The position numbers and the translations under genes are program-made. Under the pieces are notes generated by a model that saw only the letters and a program-made list of their open reading frames with translations, was not told where the DNA came from and made no database searches. From assembly GCA_035575515.1 (NCBI GenBank), contig DATLXU010000146.1, positions 1 to 57,926 on the forward strand: a stretch of DNA of 57,926 bases, in the 5' to 3' direction. Positions 43,529 through 52,498 of this stretch are shown in pieces (positions within the stretch are counted from its first letter, which is position 1; each line of letters starts with the position of its first letter). This stretch comes from DATLXU01 sp035575515 (GTDB lineage Bacteria; Acidobacteriota; Blastocatellia; UBA7656).

Positions 43529-45088
43529 TTATCGCATAGCTGCAATTGGAAGTTCAGCCTTATGCACGCCCATCAATGCCAGAATCTCAAGGCGACCTGC
43601 TGTCGGGGCAGAGGCAATTTTGCCTTTCTTATCAATGAGCACAGCCGAAGGCGTGAGATTGGTGCCGAACATAGGGCCGACATCGAATTCAGGGTCGTAC
43701 AGAAATTGCGCTTTGAACCTGCGGCTCTCTGCTCTCACGGCTTCCTCTTCGCCGGAACAAATAAACACAAGTCGCGGCGCGCTCTTCGGCGCATTCTCTT
43801 CTAATTCTATAATGTCGTCGGCCATTGATTGACAAAACGGGCAGTTCGGATCCCAGAACATCAACAGAGTATCGCGACCAAGCAGGTCTTTTGTAGTAAC
43901 TGTTTCGCCTTGCAAATCGGGGAGCGAAAAATCGGGAGCCTGCTGTCCAAGGTCTCTTAGAGAGTTCGGTCTGCCTATAGTAAGCTGAAGCCCTCCTCCG
44001 TTTCCATTAGTCGCAGCTTTGCGTTTGCGCTTTTCACGTCCAGTCGCAACGCTGCTGGTAACAAGTTCTCGAATCGCTTCGTCACCGTAGGCGACCTTAC
44101 TGGCTATTCTGCCTTCGCCATTGACCAGCACAGCTGCCGGAGTCCACTGCGCGCCATAAGCAGGTAGAACTCTCGACGTGCCCTGTAGCAACAAATGCTT
44201 CACGCCATACTCCGCAGCCCGACTTCTAGTTTCGTCCATCTCGCCTTTGCTCACGAGCGCGATTGTTAGTTTGTCGCTATATTCGCGCTCCCAGCGTTTT
44301 ATTTCAGGTATGAGCGTTTTGCATGGGCCGCAGTTCGGGCTGATGAATAACAGCAGCACTTGCTTGCCATACGCAAGCAAATCCTCAAGCGTCACGGTTT
44401 CATCATTGACGGCAGCAAGCGAAAAGCTTGGCGCGGGAGCGCCTACGGGCAGCCCCTCAACCGGAGCAACAACATCCTGGCGCTCGACTGGCGGCTCTGC
44501 ATAATCTTCGTCAATGACTTTTTTCATCGCCTCGATTCTTTCCAGAAGCGTTGATTGCTGGCTTAAAACTCGGCGCAGATAATTAACGGCGACGGCTACA
44601 AGCAGAATCGCCGCGCTGCTTAACAGGAGGCTCACGGCTTCCGTCGCTTTCAAATCCGAAAGCCACACTGACAGGCTGAGGCCGGGATTGTTCTTCCCCT
44701 CAATGATGATAAATCCGGCAGCAGCAGCAAGCGCGATGTTGCGCGCGAGGGTTTTCCAACTGACCGGCGCCGAGTGAAGCTGCCCGAAGCAATGGCATTC
44801 AGCCCGATTCCCGCGCGCCAGATTCACGCCGATGCCCGCTATAAACACTAACAGCAAAGCAAGCGCGCCCACCGCTCCCCACCAAGCCGCGCCGACGGGA
44901 ATTAATGCCCCCGCAACAAGAATCTCGATGAACGGCAAGCTGTAGCCGAACGCGGATGCTAATTTATCAGGCAGGCCGGATTCAATGAATGCCCGGCGCG
45001 ACCCGCTGAGGTCGGCTGCTTTAGCAATGCCGGCTATTGCGAAAACTGACGCCAGTGAAAGCCGGGCGACAAACAATGCAACTTCCAT
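43529..45088 (-). CDS. MauE-type membrane protein fused to two thioredoxin-like domains
   Basis: A 519-residue protein. The N-terminal part (about 1-175) is a MauE/DoxX-like four-helix membrane module with the redox pair C98xC100 in AECHCFG. A short coil leads to a TlpA-type thioredoxin domain with CGPC (253-256) and cis-proline TPAAV. After a basic linker comes a second thioredoxin-like domain with CPFC (416-419) and TPSAV. In methylamine dehydrogenase systems separate MauE and MauD assist disulfide formation in the cysteine-rich small subunit. Here equivalent parts are fused beside a ten-cysteine peptide, suggesting dedicated disulfide formation (inference). It lies 19 bases after the nucleotidyltransferase gene. 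The ribosome-binding site is GAGGAG. Confidence 0.85.
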   Translation of the reverse strand: MEVALFVARLSLASVFAIAGIAKAADLSGSRRAFIESGLPDKLASAFGYSLPFIEILVAGALIPVGAAWWGAVGALALLLVFIAGIGVNLARGNRAECHCFGQLHSAPVSWKTLARNIALAAAAGFIIIEGKNNPGLSLSVWLSDLKATEAVSLLLSSAAILLVAVAVNYLRRVLSQQSTLLERIEAMKKVIDEDYAEPPVERQDVVAPVEGLPVGAPAPSFSLAAVNDETVTLEDLLAYGKQVLLLFISPNCGPCKTLIPEIKRWEREYSDKLTIALVSKGEMDETRSRAAEYGVKHLLLQGTSRVLPAYGAQWTPAAVLVNGEGRIASKVAYGDEAIRELVTSSVATGREKRKRKAATNGNGGGLQLTIGRPNSLRDLGQQAPDFSLPDLQGETVTTKDLLGRDTLLMFWDPNCPFCQSMADDIIELEENAPKSAPRLVFICSGEEEAVRAESRRFKAQFLYDPEFDVGPMFGTNLTPSAVLIDKKGKIASAPTAGRLEILALMGVHKAELPIAAMR

Positions 45089-45107
45089 CTTTACTCCTCA
45101 CTAAAGA

Positions 45108-46187
45108 TTATGATTTCACGGGCCGAAACGACTTCGGCAAATTGGCGACGAGCGATGCTGCGCGCGAAAAGACGTGCCCCACCTGAAAAGGCAATCGCGG
45201 CAGCCCATTGAATGGCCCTCTCACGGTTACGGTTGCTTCGATGGGATTGGGCCAGTGCTTTGGCATCTCTTTTAGCAGCGCTCTGAAATTGGTCAGAGGT
45301 CGGCGCAGGTAATAACTAAACTGCGCAGGCATATAATACGGAACCGCCCATTCTTCAAGAACTGCCGAGAGCATCCACTTCGGAACCTTCCGAGTGGATT
45401 TTGCGAACGGTGTTCTATCCATTTCGGCTCCGAGCAACTCGCGCGCAAGCGCTATGGCGCACGCAACCCAATCTGCCTGACGACGAGAGCCGCCAAGGCA
45501 CACATCCCAATCGAAATTATCGTCCAGCGTTTCAAGCATCACTGCTATGTCGCACAACCAAAGCGGACGCGCCGCCCCGTGTCGGAGCAGGTGAACGCAC
45601 AAAAAACGCAGGTCGTCTTCTGCGCTCAGAACCCGCACATCCAAATCACCAAGACGGATCAGGCGCGAGCGCGCGAATATATCTTCGGTTCTGCGGTCAT
45701 AAAACTTGCCGAAGCCCGAATGCAGATCAACGTCGCACTCAAGCCTCTCTGAACTCTTTAGCGCGGCCTGTGCCTTCGCATAGTCTTCAGGCAGCACGCA
45801 AAAATCGAGATCGCTGTAAGGCCGCAGGCCGAGTTCGGGATAAAGTCGCGCCGTCGCCCACCCTTTCACCAGCAGCGGCTCTACCCCGCAGTCGCGAAGG
45901 AGCGGAAGGACCTTTTTCAAGCTCCGCTCGTGGAGCGCAGCTTGAAGAGAGTGAAGGCGATATGCTTTCTGAAACTCGCGCGCTGCGTGTGAGTCTCGCA
46001 AAGCAGAATGGCGGATTTTATTCCAGGCCAGACCGCCGCTTCCCGATTTCAGCAACAAGGTTGCAATGTCAGCCAATTCCTCCGGCGAAGTTGAGGTCGG
46101 CGGCGGCTCGCTTCGCCATGATCCGGCGAGCAGTTGCGCTACGAGCATACCGCGCTCTACTGTTGAATCACCTCTTACACTTTGCAT
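45108..46187 (-). CDS. NTP_transf_5 nucleotidyltransferase-like protein
   Basis: About 359 residues. The core PLLVKGWATARLYPELGLRPYSDLDFCVLPED contains the lysine/glycine and R-x-x-x-D-x-D elements of the family (PF14907-type, uncharacterised nucleotidyltransferases). The remainder is helical. The start is set at ATG 46187 (MQSVRGD) because AAGGA lies upstream; the longer frame to a TTG at 46259 has none. Family members recur beside HprK-like and PqqD genes in peptide and polysaccharide clusters. The reaction is unproven; adenylylation or another nucleotide transfer onto a partner is possible. Confidence 0.82.
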   Translation of the reverse strand: MQSVRGDSTVERGMLVAQLLAGSWRSEPPPTSTSPEELADIATLLLKSGSGGLAWNKIRHSALRDSHAAREFQKAYRLHSLQAALHERSLKKVLPLLRDCGVEPLLVKGWATARLYPELGLRPYSDLDFCVLPEDYAKAQAALKSSERLECDVDLHSGFGKFYDRRTEDIFARSRLIRLGDLDVRVLSAEDDLRFLCVHLLRHGAARPLWLCDIAVMLETLDDNFDWDVCLGGSRRQADWVACAIALARELLGAEMDRTPFAKSTRKVPKWMLSAVLEEWAVPYYMPAQFSYYLRRPLTNFRALLKEMPKHWPNPIEATVTVRGPFNGLPRLPFQVGHVFSRAASLVANLPKSFRPVKS

Positions 46188-46273
46188 CGCAGAAGTCCTT
46201 GGACGCTTGTTGTTGTCCCTGCTGATTGTGTTGATGTTATGAACTAAAGTTTTAGTCAAAGCTGATTGTGGGG

Positions 46274-47281
46274 CTAGTTGATATTCAACCTCGCAACTTC
46301 GCCATTATCCTGACCGCGGACGTACAGCGCAAGCTTATCGTTCGGGCCGACAAGTTTTGAGTCGAACACGATGACGCCGACGACTGTGCCGCCAGCTCTC
46401 ACCGTGTTTTCGACTTTCCCTTGAATTATCTCGATAGGCATCGCGCTCGAATTCTTTTCCGACCTTTTTTCGAGCGAAAGTGATCCGAAGGTAAAATCCT
46501 TGTCGCCGTCGTTCTTAATGCTGTAGCGAAGGTAGGATTTGCGGTCGAATGACAGCATCCGCGAATCGAGCGTAACGACGATCTTTCCACGGCTGACGCG
46601 CGAATCCGTCACTTTGATCTCGCGGACGCCTTCGATTATCGCGCGCACGAAGCGGTCCTGTATCTGCCGGTCGGCGTTAGCAAGCGCCTCGCGCTCAAGC
46701 TCTGCGGCACGGTCTCTCGCTTTCTGATCGGCCTCGGCCACGTAGCGCTCGGCCTGTTTGACGATCTGGCTCGCCTGCTGCCGCGCGTTGCGCAATTCGA
46801 TGTCCGCCTGCTGGCGAGCGTCCGCAACTATCTTCTCAGCCTCAGCCGTCGGCTCCGGCTTTTGTCCTTGCGCGGCGTTTGCCTGCCCGCTTATTACATT
46901 TATTATTCGGTTCGCTTCCGAGATGCCGACCACCTGCAGATCGAAGTTGTAAACCTGTTCGCCCTTCTCTCCGACTTTAACAAACATATTGCTGTAGCCT
47001 TTGGAAGCGACTGGCTTGAGGTAAATGTCGTTCGAGCTGCTCTGCACAACGAACGTCCCTTTGCCTGTAGTCGCATCATAAAGGTCGCCGCAGATGATCT
47101 CTTTGACCGTGTCGGGAAATGACACCCGCGTCGTTATTCCCGGAGTCGTCTTTACAAGTCCTATCTGATTGGAATCTAGCTGCAAAGTGACGACGGGCGA
47201 CTGCGCGCTGGCCGCAGTCGCCGCCGCCAAAAAGATGACAACAAAGATTCCACGCACAAAATTCACTACACTGCTTCTCAT
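46274..47281 (-). CDS. Exported VirB9/CagX-like protein with central coiled coil
   Basis: A 335-residue protein with a signal peptide (GIFVVIFLAAATAASAQS). The N-terminal domain (about 30-130) reads RVSFPDTVKEIICGDLYD, then NDIYLKPVASKGYSNMFVKV and a YNFDLQVV strand, like the N-terminal beta domain of VirB9/CagX/TrbG. A long charged coiled coil (about 150-225, Ala/Gln/Glu/Arg-rich) and a beta-rich C-terminal domain follow. The other parts of a type IV secretion system are absent, so a distinct envelope role is likely. The ribosome-binding site is GAGGTGAG. It lies 86 bases upstream of the nucleotidyltransferase gene. Confidence 0.7.
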   Translation of the reverse strand: MRSSVVNFVRGIFVVIFLAAATAASAQSPVVTLQLDSNQIGLVKTTPGITTRVSFPDTVKEIICGDLYDATTGKGTFVVQSSSNDIYLKPVASKGYSNMFVKVGEKGEQVYNFDLQVVGISEANRIINVISGQANAAQGQKPEPTAEAEKIVADARQQADIELRNARQQASQIVKQAERYVAEADQKARDRAAELEREALANADRQIQDRFVRAIIEGVREIKVTDSRVSRGKIVVTLDSRMLSFDRKSYLRYSIKNDGDKDFTFGSLSLEKRSEKNSSAMPIEIIQGKVENTVRAGGTVVGVIVFDSKLVGPNDKLALYVRGQDNGEVARLNIN

Positions 47282-47467
47282 TTCTCACCTCATTGGTCCG
47301 GCAGAGCCGGAGCTGTCGTTACTCCCATTCGGATTGGCGCGATCTCTTCTGCTGTGAAACAGAGTCGCTGCGCACAAGCTCACGCCCGGCGCGGCGTTGC
47401 ACAAATCGAGTCAGAGCAAAGCTTGCCTTACGCTTTGGCTTCAGGACCGATTGCGAGTCTCTTTCGC

Positions 47468-48190
47468 CTACGGCGCGAGCGGGCTTAGAACCGGTGGCGC
47501 TGTGCTCTCCTCACCGCCGAACGGAATAAGGGCCAGGCCGAAGGCTGGAATGAAGAACAGCGCTATGGGGTGATCCTCGCGGCAATAGACTTTGAACACG
47601 GAATCGCCCGCGCTAGTCGCTTCAATAGCGTCGTCGAACTCTTTATGATCGCCGGGTTCGAGCGTGTTCTCTTTGTTCTGAAGCCGCTTGACCGTAGCCT
47701 GCCCGCGGAAGACGCGCACGTCAACTTCCCTGCGCTCGGAAAAGACTCCCACGTCGCTCATGTGCAGAATCTTGATCGTGCCGTTCACGCCCGCTTGCAG
47801 CGTCATGGTGATTGATCCGCACTTGTTGAGCGTCGCATCAATTCTCTTGTCCGACATTGTCAGAACGCCTTCCGTATTCTGTCCATATTCGACGCGACCC
47901 AGTCCGGGTATCTCGACAATCGCGCGCCCGCCTGTTCCGGTATAGATGAGGCTGCCGGTCAAAACCGTGGCGCCGTCTTTAGCGGGAACGCCATTGAGGT
48001 CAACCGGGCCTTTCGTCGAAGTGAGCGTTCCTGTCGGAGCCTGTAGAACTGCCGGAACGGATGGCTCGCTCGCTTCCTTCTTCGCGCTGTCTTCGAGAGC
48101 AGCGAGCGTGCTGAAGGAAAAGACGGTTGCGACCGCTACGGCCAACAACAGGTTGAGCGAAATTTTGAACGTGTTCTTTGAAACTTTCAT
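47468..48190 (-). CDS. FecR-domain exported protein
   Basis: A 240-residue protein with a signal peptide (LNLLLAVAVATVFSFSTLAA) and a FecR-like beta domain (about 60-190). The domain contains GAIVEIPGLGRVEYG-like segments (here GGRAIVEIPGLGRVEYGQN) and RVFRGQATVKRLQNKENTLEPGD. A hydrophobic stretch near the C-terminus (IALFFIPAFGLALIPFGG) may be a second membrane segment. Stand-alone FecR domains occur in outer-envelope and exopolysaccharide loci and need not be anti-sigma factors. The ribosome-binding site is GGAGG. Confidence 0.8.
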   Translation of the reverse strand: MKVSKNTFKISLNLLLAVAVATVFSFSTLAALEDSAKKEASEPSVPAVLQAPTGTLTSTKGPVDLNGVPAKDGATVLTGSLIYTGTGGRAIVEIPGLGRVEYGQNTEGVLTMSDKRIDATLNKCGSITMTLQAGVNGTIKILHMSDVGVFSERREVDVRVFRGQATVKRLQNKENTLEPGDHKEFDDAIEATSAGDSVFKVYCREDHPIALFFIPAFGLALIPFGGEESTAPPVLSPLAP

Positions 48191-48320
48191 AGTTCCTCCA
48201 TTGGTGATTGGCAGCGACCGCGCAGAGTTTCTAATTCATGCTCTGCGGCAGCCAGCCTGCTTTTGTGAAGCCAGGAGATGTGAGCGAAGTCGTCGGATAA
48301 AGCCGGTAACAAGAATTAAG

Positions 48321-50081
48321 TCATTCAATTCGCACACTCACCTTCTTGAGCGAGAGGCCGAGAGCGCGCAGGAAATCGAGTCTCGCGGCGGGCACGGCCC
48401 GGTTCGATACTATAACGTCTTTGATATTGTAGAAGCGAACCAAATCGGGCAGCTCATGGTTGGCAAAGATGGGGTAGCCGTGAAGCACACGCCCTGCTTT
48501 GCGCTCGTCGTCGTCAATGAAACCAACGGGCGCGTAAAGGTGGAGCGGGTTGTTCAGTATCTCGCGTATCAACAACTCGCCGCCATCGCCCGCGCCATAG
48601 ATCAAAACTGGTCTCGCGTCGGGATGAGCTTGAGCCGGACCGAGCATGACTGCTTTTAGCATCCTGAATGAAAGGCGACTTGCCGAAATCAATATCAGCA
48701 GCAACAGCAGATTCAACAAAAAGACGACGCGCGATGGGCCGTGAAAGCGATACATCAGAAATACAACAATAATGCTCATCGTAGCGCCCGCGAAAACTGA
48801 TCTAACTATCCGCAGCAGGTCCTCAATCCCCGCGTAACGCCAGAGGCCGCGATAGACCCCGCCAAAAAGCAGAAAGCTTATCTCGACGATTATCATCACG
48901 GGCAAGGTCTTGAGAAAAATCCCAAGCTGCTCGTCGCCCATCTCGCCGTCCCACCGCAGAAGATAGGCTCCGTAGTACGCCAGAGCTATCAGAACGACAT
49001 CGAGCAGCACTTCGAAGATTCGCCGCTTGTAGGTGAAATCAAAAATCGCGTTGAATATGGGAACGCCCTTCGGCTCTTCTTCTTCACGATAGACACGAAC
49101 CTTTCCAAGATAAAAACCCGCCGCGAGAACTACGAGCGCAAATCCCGGCACGAGCGCCGCAACGACAGGCCCCTTGAGCCATCTGAGCGACAGCCCCACC
49201 ATTCCCGACGCAAGCGCAAAAACATAAAACGTCAGCACGGCTCGCCGCTCGCTCACGCCGAGCGCAACCAGGCGATGCGAAGTGTGATCGCGTCCGCCTT
49301 GCGAGACTGGCCGCCCTGACATCTTTCGCGTCACCGTGACGATGCAGGTGTCGAAGATCGGGATTAAGAATATAAGCACGGGCGTAAGCAACACCGAAGT
49401 GAGGTTGCTGAAGCGCGCCGTTTCGCTCAACAGCGCAAGCCCGCTCAGCATGAAACCTAGAAAGAGCGAGCCGCTGTCGCCCATAAAGATCGAAGCGGGC
49501 TTGAAGTTGAAGAACAGAAATCCTAGCGCCGCTCCCGCAAGCGCCATCGGCAGCAGAGCTTCCGTCGTCTGCCCGTTGAGAAAGAACACAACGGTCAAGA
49601 ATAAGCACGCAATCAGCGAGATGCCTCCAGCAAGCCCATCCATATTGTCGAGCAGGTTTACGGCGTTCGTTATTCCGACAAGCCAGAATATAGTCAGAAC
49701 ATCGTTGACCCATGTGTATTCAACCCACGGCAGGTGAAAACCGAAATAGACCAGCGTCGTCGCGGCCACCAGTTGAATGATCAGCTTCGTGTAGGGCTTG
49801 ATGTGATAGCGGTCGTCAATCAAGCCAGCGACAAACATTATGCTCCCCGCCGCAAGTAGAGGCAGGATACTCGCTTTCTTTGGCGCGAAGACAAGATAGC
49901 TCAGCATAAAGCTGAGATAAATCGCCGCGCCGCCGAGCAAAGGGGTCGCTTTCGCATGCCATCGGTTGTCGCTTGGGGCTGCGACATATCCGATCTTATT
50001 TGCAACCCTGCGCGCAACTACGGTCAACCCCGCGCTCGACAAGGTTGTGAAGATAAGCACCATCGCGTACTGAATAATCAT
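48321..50081 (-). CDS. WecA-type sugar-phosphate transferase fused to CapD-like N-terminal module
   Basis: A 586-residue membrane protein. Residues about 1-330 form a GT4/WecA-MraY-type polyprenyl-phosphate sugar-1-phosphate transferase, with NAVNLLDNMDGLAGG, MGDSGSLFLGF and GGRDHTSHRL. From about residue 350 comes a second membrane bundle and a Rossmann module (LIYGAGDGGELLIREI, VGFIDDDERKAGRVLHGYP) corresponding to the N-terminal half of CapD/FlaA1-type proteins, ending before any dehydratase domain. It should initiate repeat-unit synthesis on undecaprenyl phosphate. The fused Rossmann module may sense or bind a nucleotide. The fusion is uncommon in my knowledge of these families. Confidence 0.85.
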   Translation of the reverse strand: MIIQYAMVLIFTTLSSAGLTVVARRVANKIGYVAAPSDNRWHAKATPLLGGAAIYLSFMLSYLVFAPKKASILPLLAAGSIMFVAGLIDDRYHIKPYTKLIIQLVAATTLVYFGFHLPWVEYTWVNDVLTIFWLVGITNAVNLLDNMDGLAGGISLIACLFLTVVFFLNGQTTEALLPMALAGAALGFLFFNFKPASIFMGDSGSLFLGFMLSGLALLSETARFSNLTSVLLTPVLIFLIPIFDTCIVTVTRKMSGRPVSQGGRDHTSHRLVALGVSERRAVLTFYVFALASGMVGLSLRWLKGPVVAALVPGFALVVLAAGFYLGKVRVYREEEEPKGVPIFNAIFDFTYKRRIFEVLLDVVLIALAYYGAYLLRWDGEMGDEQLGIFLKTLPVMIIVEISFLLFGGVYRGLWRYAGIEDLLRIVRSVFAGATMSIIVVFLMYRFHGPSRVVFLLNLLLLLILISASRLSFRMLKAVMLGPAQAHPDARPVLIYGAGDGGELLIREILNNPLHLYAPVGFIDDDERKAGRVLHGYPIFANHELPDLVRFYNIKDVIVSNRAVPAARLDFLRALGLSLKKVSVRIE

Positions 50082-50133
50082 TCACCCACTTTTCGATTCT
50101 CTGAAACTTGCCAGCCCGATCTCAACAGAGCCT

Positions 50134-51144
50134 TCAGGCGTAAAAAACGAGCGAGCTTGCAGGCGTGCCAACCTGACCGACCATCTTGACGCGGTGGTAA
50201 TCAATCACGCTCGTCAGTATCGCGTCAAGATCGAACTTCGGCTCATAGCCTATGAGCGCGCGAATCTTCGATATGTCAGGCACGCGCCTCATCATGTCTT
50301 CAAAGCCTTCTTCATACGCTTCGTCATAAGGGATGAAGACTATTTGTGAATCCGAATTCGTCAGCCGCCGCACTCTTTCAGCAAGCTCAAGGATAGTTAC
50401 TTCGTGGCTGCCGCCGATGTTATAGACTTCGCCGACGGCGCGCGGGTGCTCGGCCAGCTTAATGAGCGCGTCAACAACATCCGATACGTGCGTGAAGCAT
50501 CGGGTCTGCGTTCCGTCGCCGAAAACTTTGATGTCCTGTCCCGTGAGCGCCTGCTGCACGAAGTTCGGAATCACCATCCCGTAACGGCCAGTCTGTCGCG
50601 GCCCGACCGTATTGAACAATCGCGCAATCACCGTTGGCAGCCGCCGCTCCTTCCAATAGGCAATCGCGAGGAATTCATCAATCGCCTTCGAGCATGCGTA
50701 GCTCCAGCGCCCCTTGCTCGTCGCGCCCATCACGAGATCGTCATCTTCGCGGAAAGGAACCTGATTGCGCTTGCCATAGACTTCGGAAGTCGACGCGACA
50801 AGCACGCGCTTACGTTTCTTCGCGGCGAGGCTCAGGATGATGTCCGTGCCGCGAATGTTCGTCTCTATCGTATTGACGGGGCTTTCGACTATCAGCCGCA
50901 CGCCAACCGCCGCTGCCAGGTGATAGATGATGTCGCAGGTGTCGACAAGTTCCGCCGTCAGCCTGTAGTTGCGTATCGTGTCAATGTGATAAGAAAAGCA
51001 CGGATGATTCTTTATTTGCTCGATGTTTTCAATCGAGCCGGTTGAAAGATCATCAATAACATAGACCTCATCGCCACGCTGGAGGAGTTTTTCAGCCAGG
51101 TGCGAGCCGATGAATCCCGCACCGCCCGTGATCAGAATTTTCAT
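50134..51144 (-). CDS. NAD-dependent epimerase/dehydratase (UDP-sugar type)
   Basis: A 336-residue SDR enzyme. The NAD loop is GGAGFIGSHLAE, and the active site contains ASTSEVYGKR and the YxxxK motif (YACSK). Segments such as IDDLSTGSIENIEQ and YNIGGSHEVTILELAE resemble UDP-glucuronate decarboxylases and GalE-like enzymes, so it makes or converts a nucleotide sugar for the locus. Start ATG 51144 has GAGG upstream; the longer frame to 51252 adds an unlikely arginine-rich extension over the next gene. Exact product specificity is uncertain. Confidence 0.88.
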   Translation of the reverse strand: MKILITGGAGFIGSHLAEKLLQRGDEVYVIDDLSTGSIENIEQIKNHPCFSYHIDTIRNYRLTAELVDTCDIIYHLAAAVGVRLIVESPVNTIETNIRGTDIILSLAAKKRKRVLVASTSEVYGKRNQVPFREDDDLVMGATSKGRWSYACSKAIDEFLAIAYWKERRLPTVIARLFNTVGPRQTGRYGMVIPNFVQQALTGQDIKVFGDGTQTRCFTHVSDVVDALIKLAEHPRAVGEVYNIGGSHEVTILELAERVRRLTNSDSQIVFIPYDEAYEEGFEDMMRRVPDISKIRALIGYEPKFDLDAILTSVIDYHRVKMVGQVGTPASSLVFYA

Positions 51145-51157
51145 ATTTTTTACCTCA

Positions 51158-52498
51158 TCAGTTTGATTGAGCGAGACGCTCAGGCTCGCCCGTTGGGGCC
51201 ATCTCAGGACTGACCTGCGCCATCTGGCGGTACATCTGCCGGATGTCGCCAATCAGTCTCTCTCTGGACATTCGCTTCGTGACGAACGCGCGACCGCGCT
51301 CGCCCATCTCGCGGCGAAGTTCCGGGCGCTCAATCAAAAAGCTGAGCGCGCGAGCCATCGCCGCGGTATCTCTTGATGCTACTGTTACTCCGTGATCCCA
51401 AATCGTGAATCCTTCGCGCTCGGCTCGCCGCTCTCCCATCAGATCAGCTACTCCGCCTACTTCGGTAGCTGCGACCGCGCGAGCGCAGCGCATCGCTTCG
51501 ATCATCGTCAGCGGCGTTCCTTCGTTGAGAGACGTGAGCGCAAGCACATCCATCTCGCGATAAAGCGACGGCGCGTCCTCGCGAAAACCGGTGAAGGTGA
51601 CCGCGCTCGATAGGCCAAGCTCATTCGATTGCTCTTCGAGCGCGCTGCGAAGATGGCCGTCGCCGATGATGACAAAGTGAGGCGAGTTGTGCGAACCGTT
51701 CGATTCGCGCATGACCTGCGCTGCGGCTTCGAGAAACATTGAATGATTCTTGACCTCGCACAATCGCCCGACTATCCCGATGATTGGTTTGTCATCCGTC
51801 AGGCGAAGCTCTGAGCGCAGGCTCTCGCCGTTTTTATTCATCTCATCGAAATCAATTCCGAGCGGGATGACGTGGAACTGGCCGGGTCGGCCCACTTTGT
51901 AGCGTTCACAAATTTCGCGCCGCTGCTGCTCGCTTATCACAACAATTCGGTCTGTGCAGAGGCGCGCGAGCGCGCGCTCAATCGCGACGAAGAATCTGGT
52001 TTTCGCCTTGCCGTAGTAGCTGTGAAAGATGTGGCCGTGAAACGTGTGCGCGACCTTGCACCTGCGCGGGCGTAACAAGAGAGCCGACGGCGTGAGCCAT
52101 CGGTAAAGCAGAGCGGCGATGCGGCCCGCCGCGCCCGCTTTCGCTTTGTGCGTGTGAATAATGTCGGGCTTCAGTTTCCAAAACGCTCTCAAAAGTTTTC
52201 CGATGACGATGATGTCGCGCGGTCCCAACTCGCGGCTCATCTCTTTTATGACCATCGGCTCGACGCCTGCTTCGCGAGCGAAATAAGTCATGTCGCCTTC
52301 GTCGGCAGGCTTGACTCCCGTGATTAGAGTCGTTTCAAACTCATCGCTGTTGAGGCCCGCCGTCAGCCACACGACATGCTTTGCCGGCCCGCCGATATTC
52401 AGTCGGTCAATTATTCGCACAACGCGGAGCCGCGACGGCGTTGAACCATCGTCTTTGCGCGTTTGATTCCTCGTCATTGTTTGCAGAGCGTCAGTCAA
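51158..52498 (-). CDS. Glycosyltransferase family 4
   Basis: A 446-residue GT-B transferase. The acceptor domain starts with RVVRIIDRLNIGGPAKHVVWL, and the C-terminal domain has GIVGRLCEVKNHSMFLEAA and the E-x7-E-type region SLNEGTPLTMIEAMRCARAVAATEVGG. It should add a sugar from a nucleotide donor to the lipid-linked repeat unit in the cytoplasm. Its start overlaps the end of asnB by eight bases, showing translational coupling in the polysaccharide operon. The donor sugar is unknown. Confidence 0.92.
   Translation of the reverse strand: MTDALQTMTRNQTRKDDGSTPSRLRVVRIIDRLNIGGPAKHVVWLTAGLNSDEFETTLITGVKPADEGDMTYFAREAGVEPMVIKEMSRELGPRDIIVIGKLLRAFWKLKPDIIHTHKAKAGAAGRIAALLYRWLTPSALLLRPRRCKVAHTFHGHIFHSYYGKAKTRFFVAIERALARLCTDRIVVISEQQRREICERYKVGRPGQFHVIPLGIDFDEMNKNGESLRSELRLTDDKPIIGIVGRLCEVKNHSMFLEAAAQVMRESNGSHNSPHFVIIGDGHLRSALEEQSNELGLSSAVTFTGFREDAPSLYREMDVLALTSLNEGTPLTMIEAMRCARAVAATEVGGVADLMGERRAEREGFTIWDHGVTVASRDTAAMARALSFLIERPELRREMGERGRAFVTKRMSRERLIGDIRQMYRQMAQVSPEMAPTGEPERLAQSN

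Noticed and set aside
46274..47281. Type IV secretion component VirB9
   Set aside because: Only the N-terminal domain resembles VirB9/CagX, the rest is coiled coil and an unrelated beta domain, and no other VirB genes are present.
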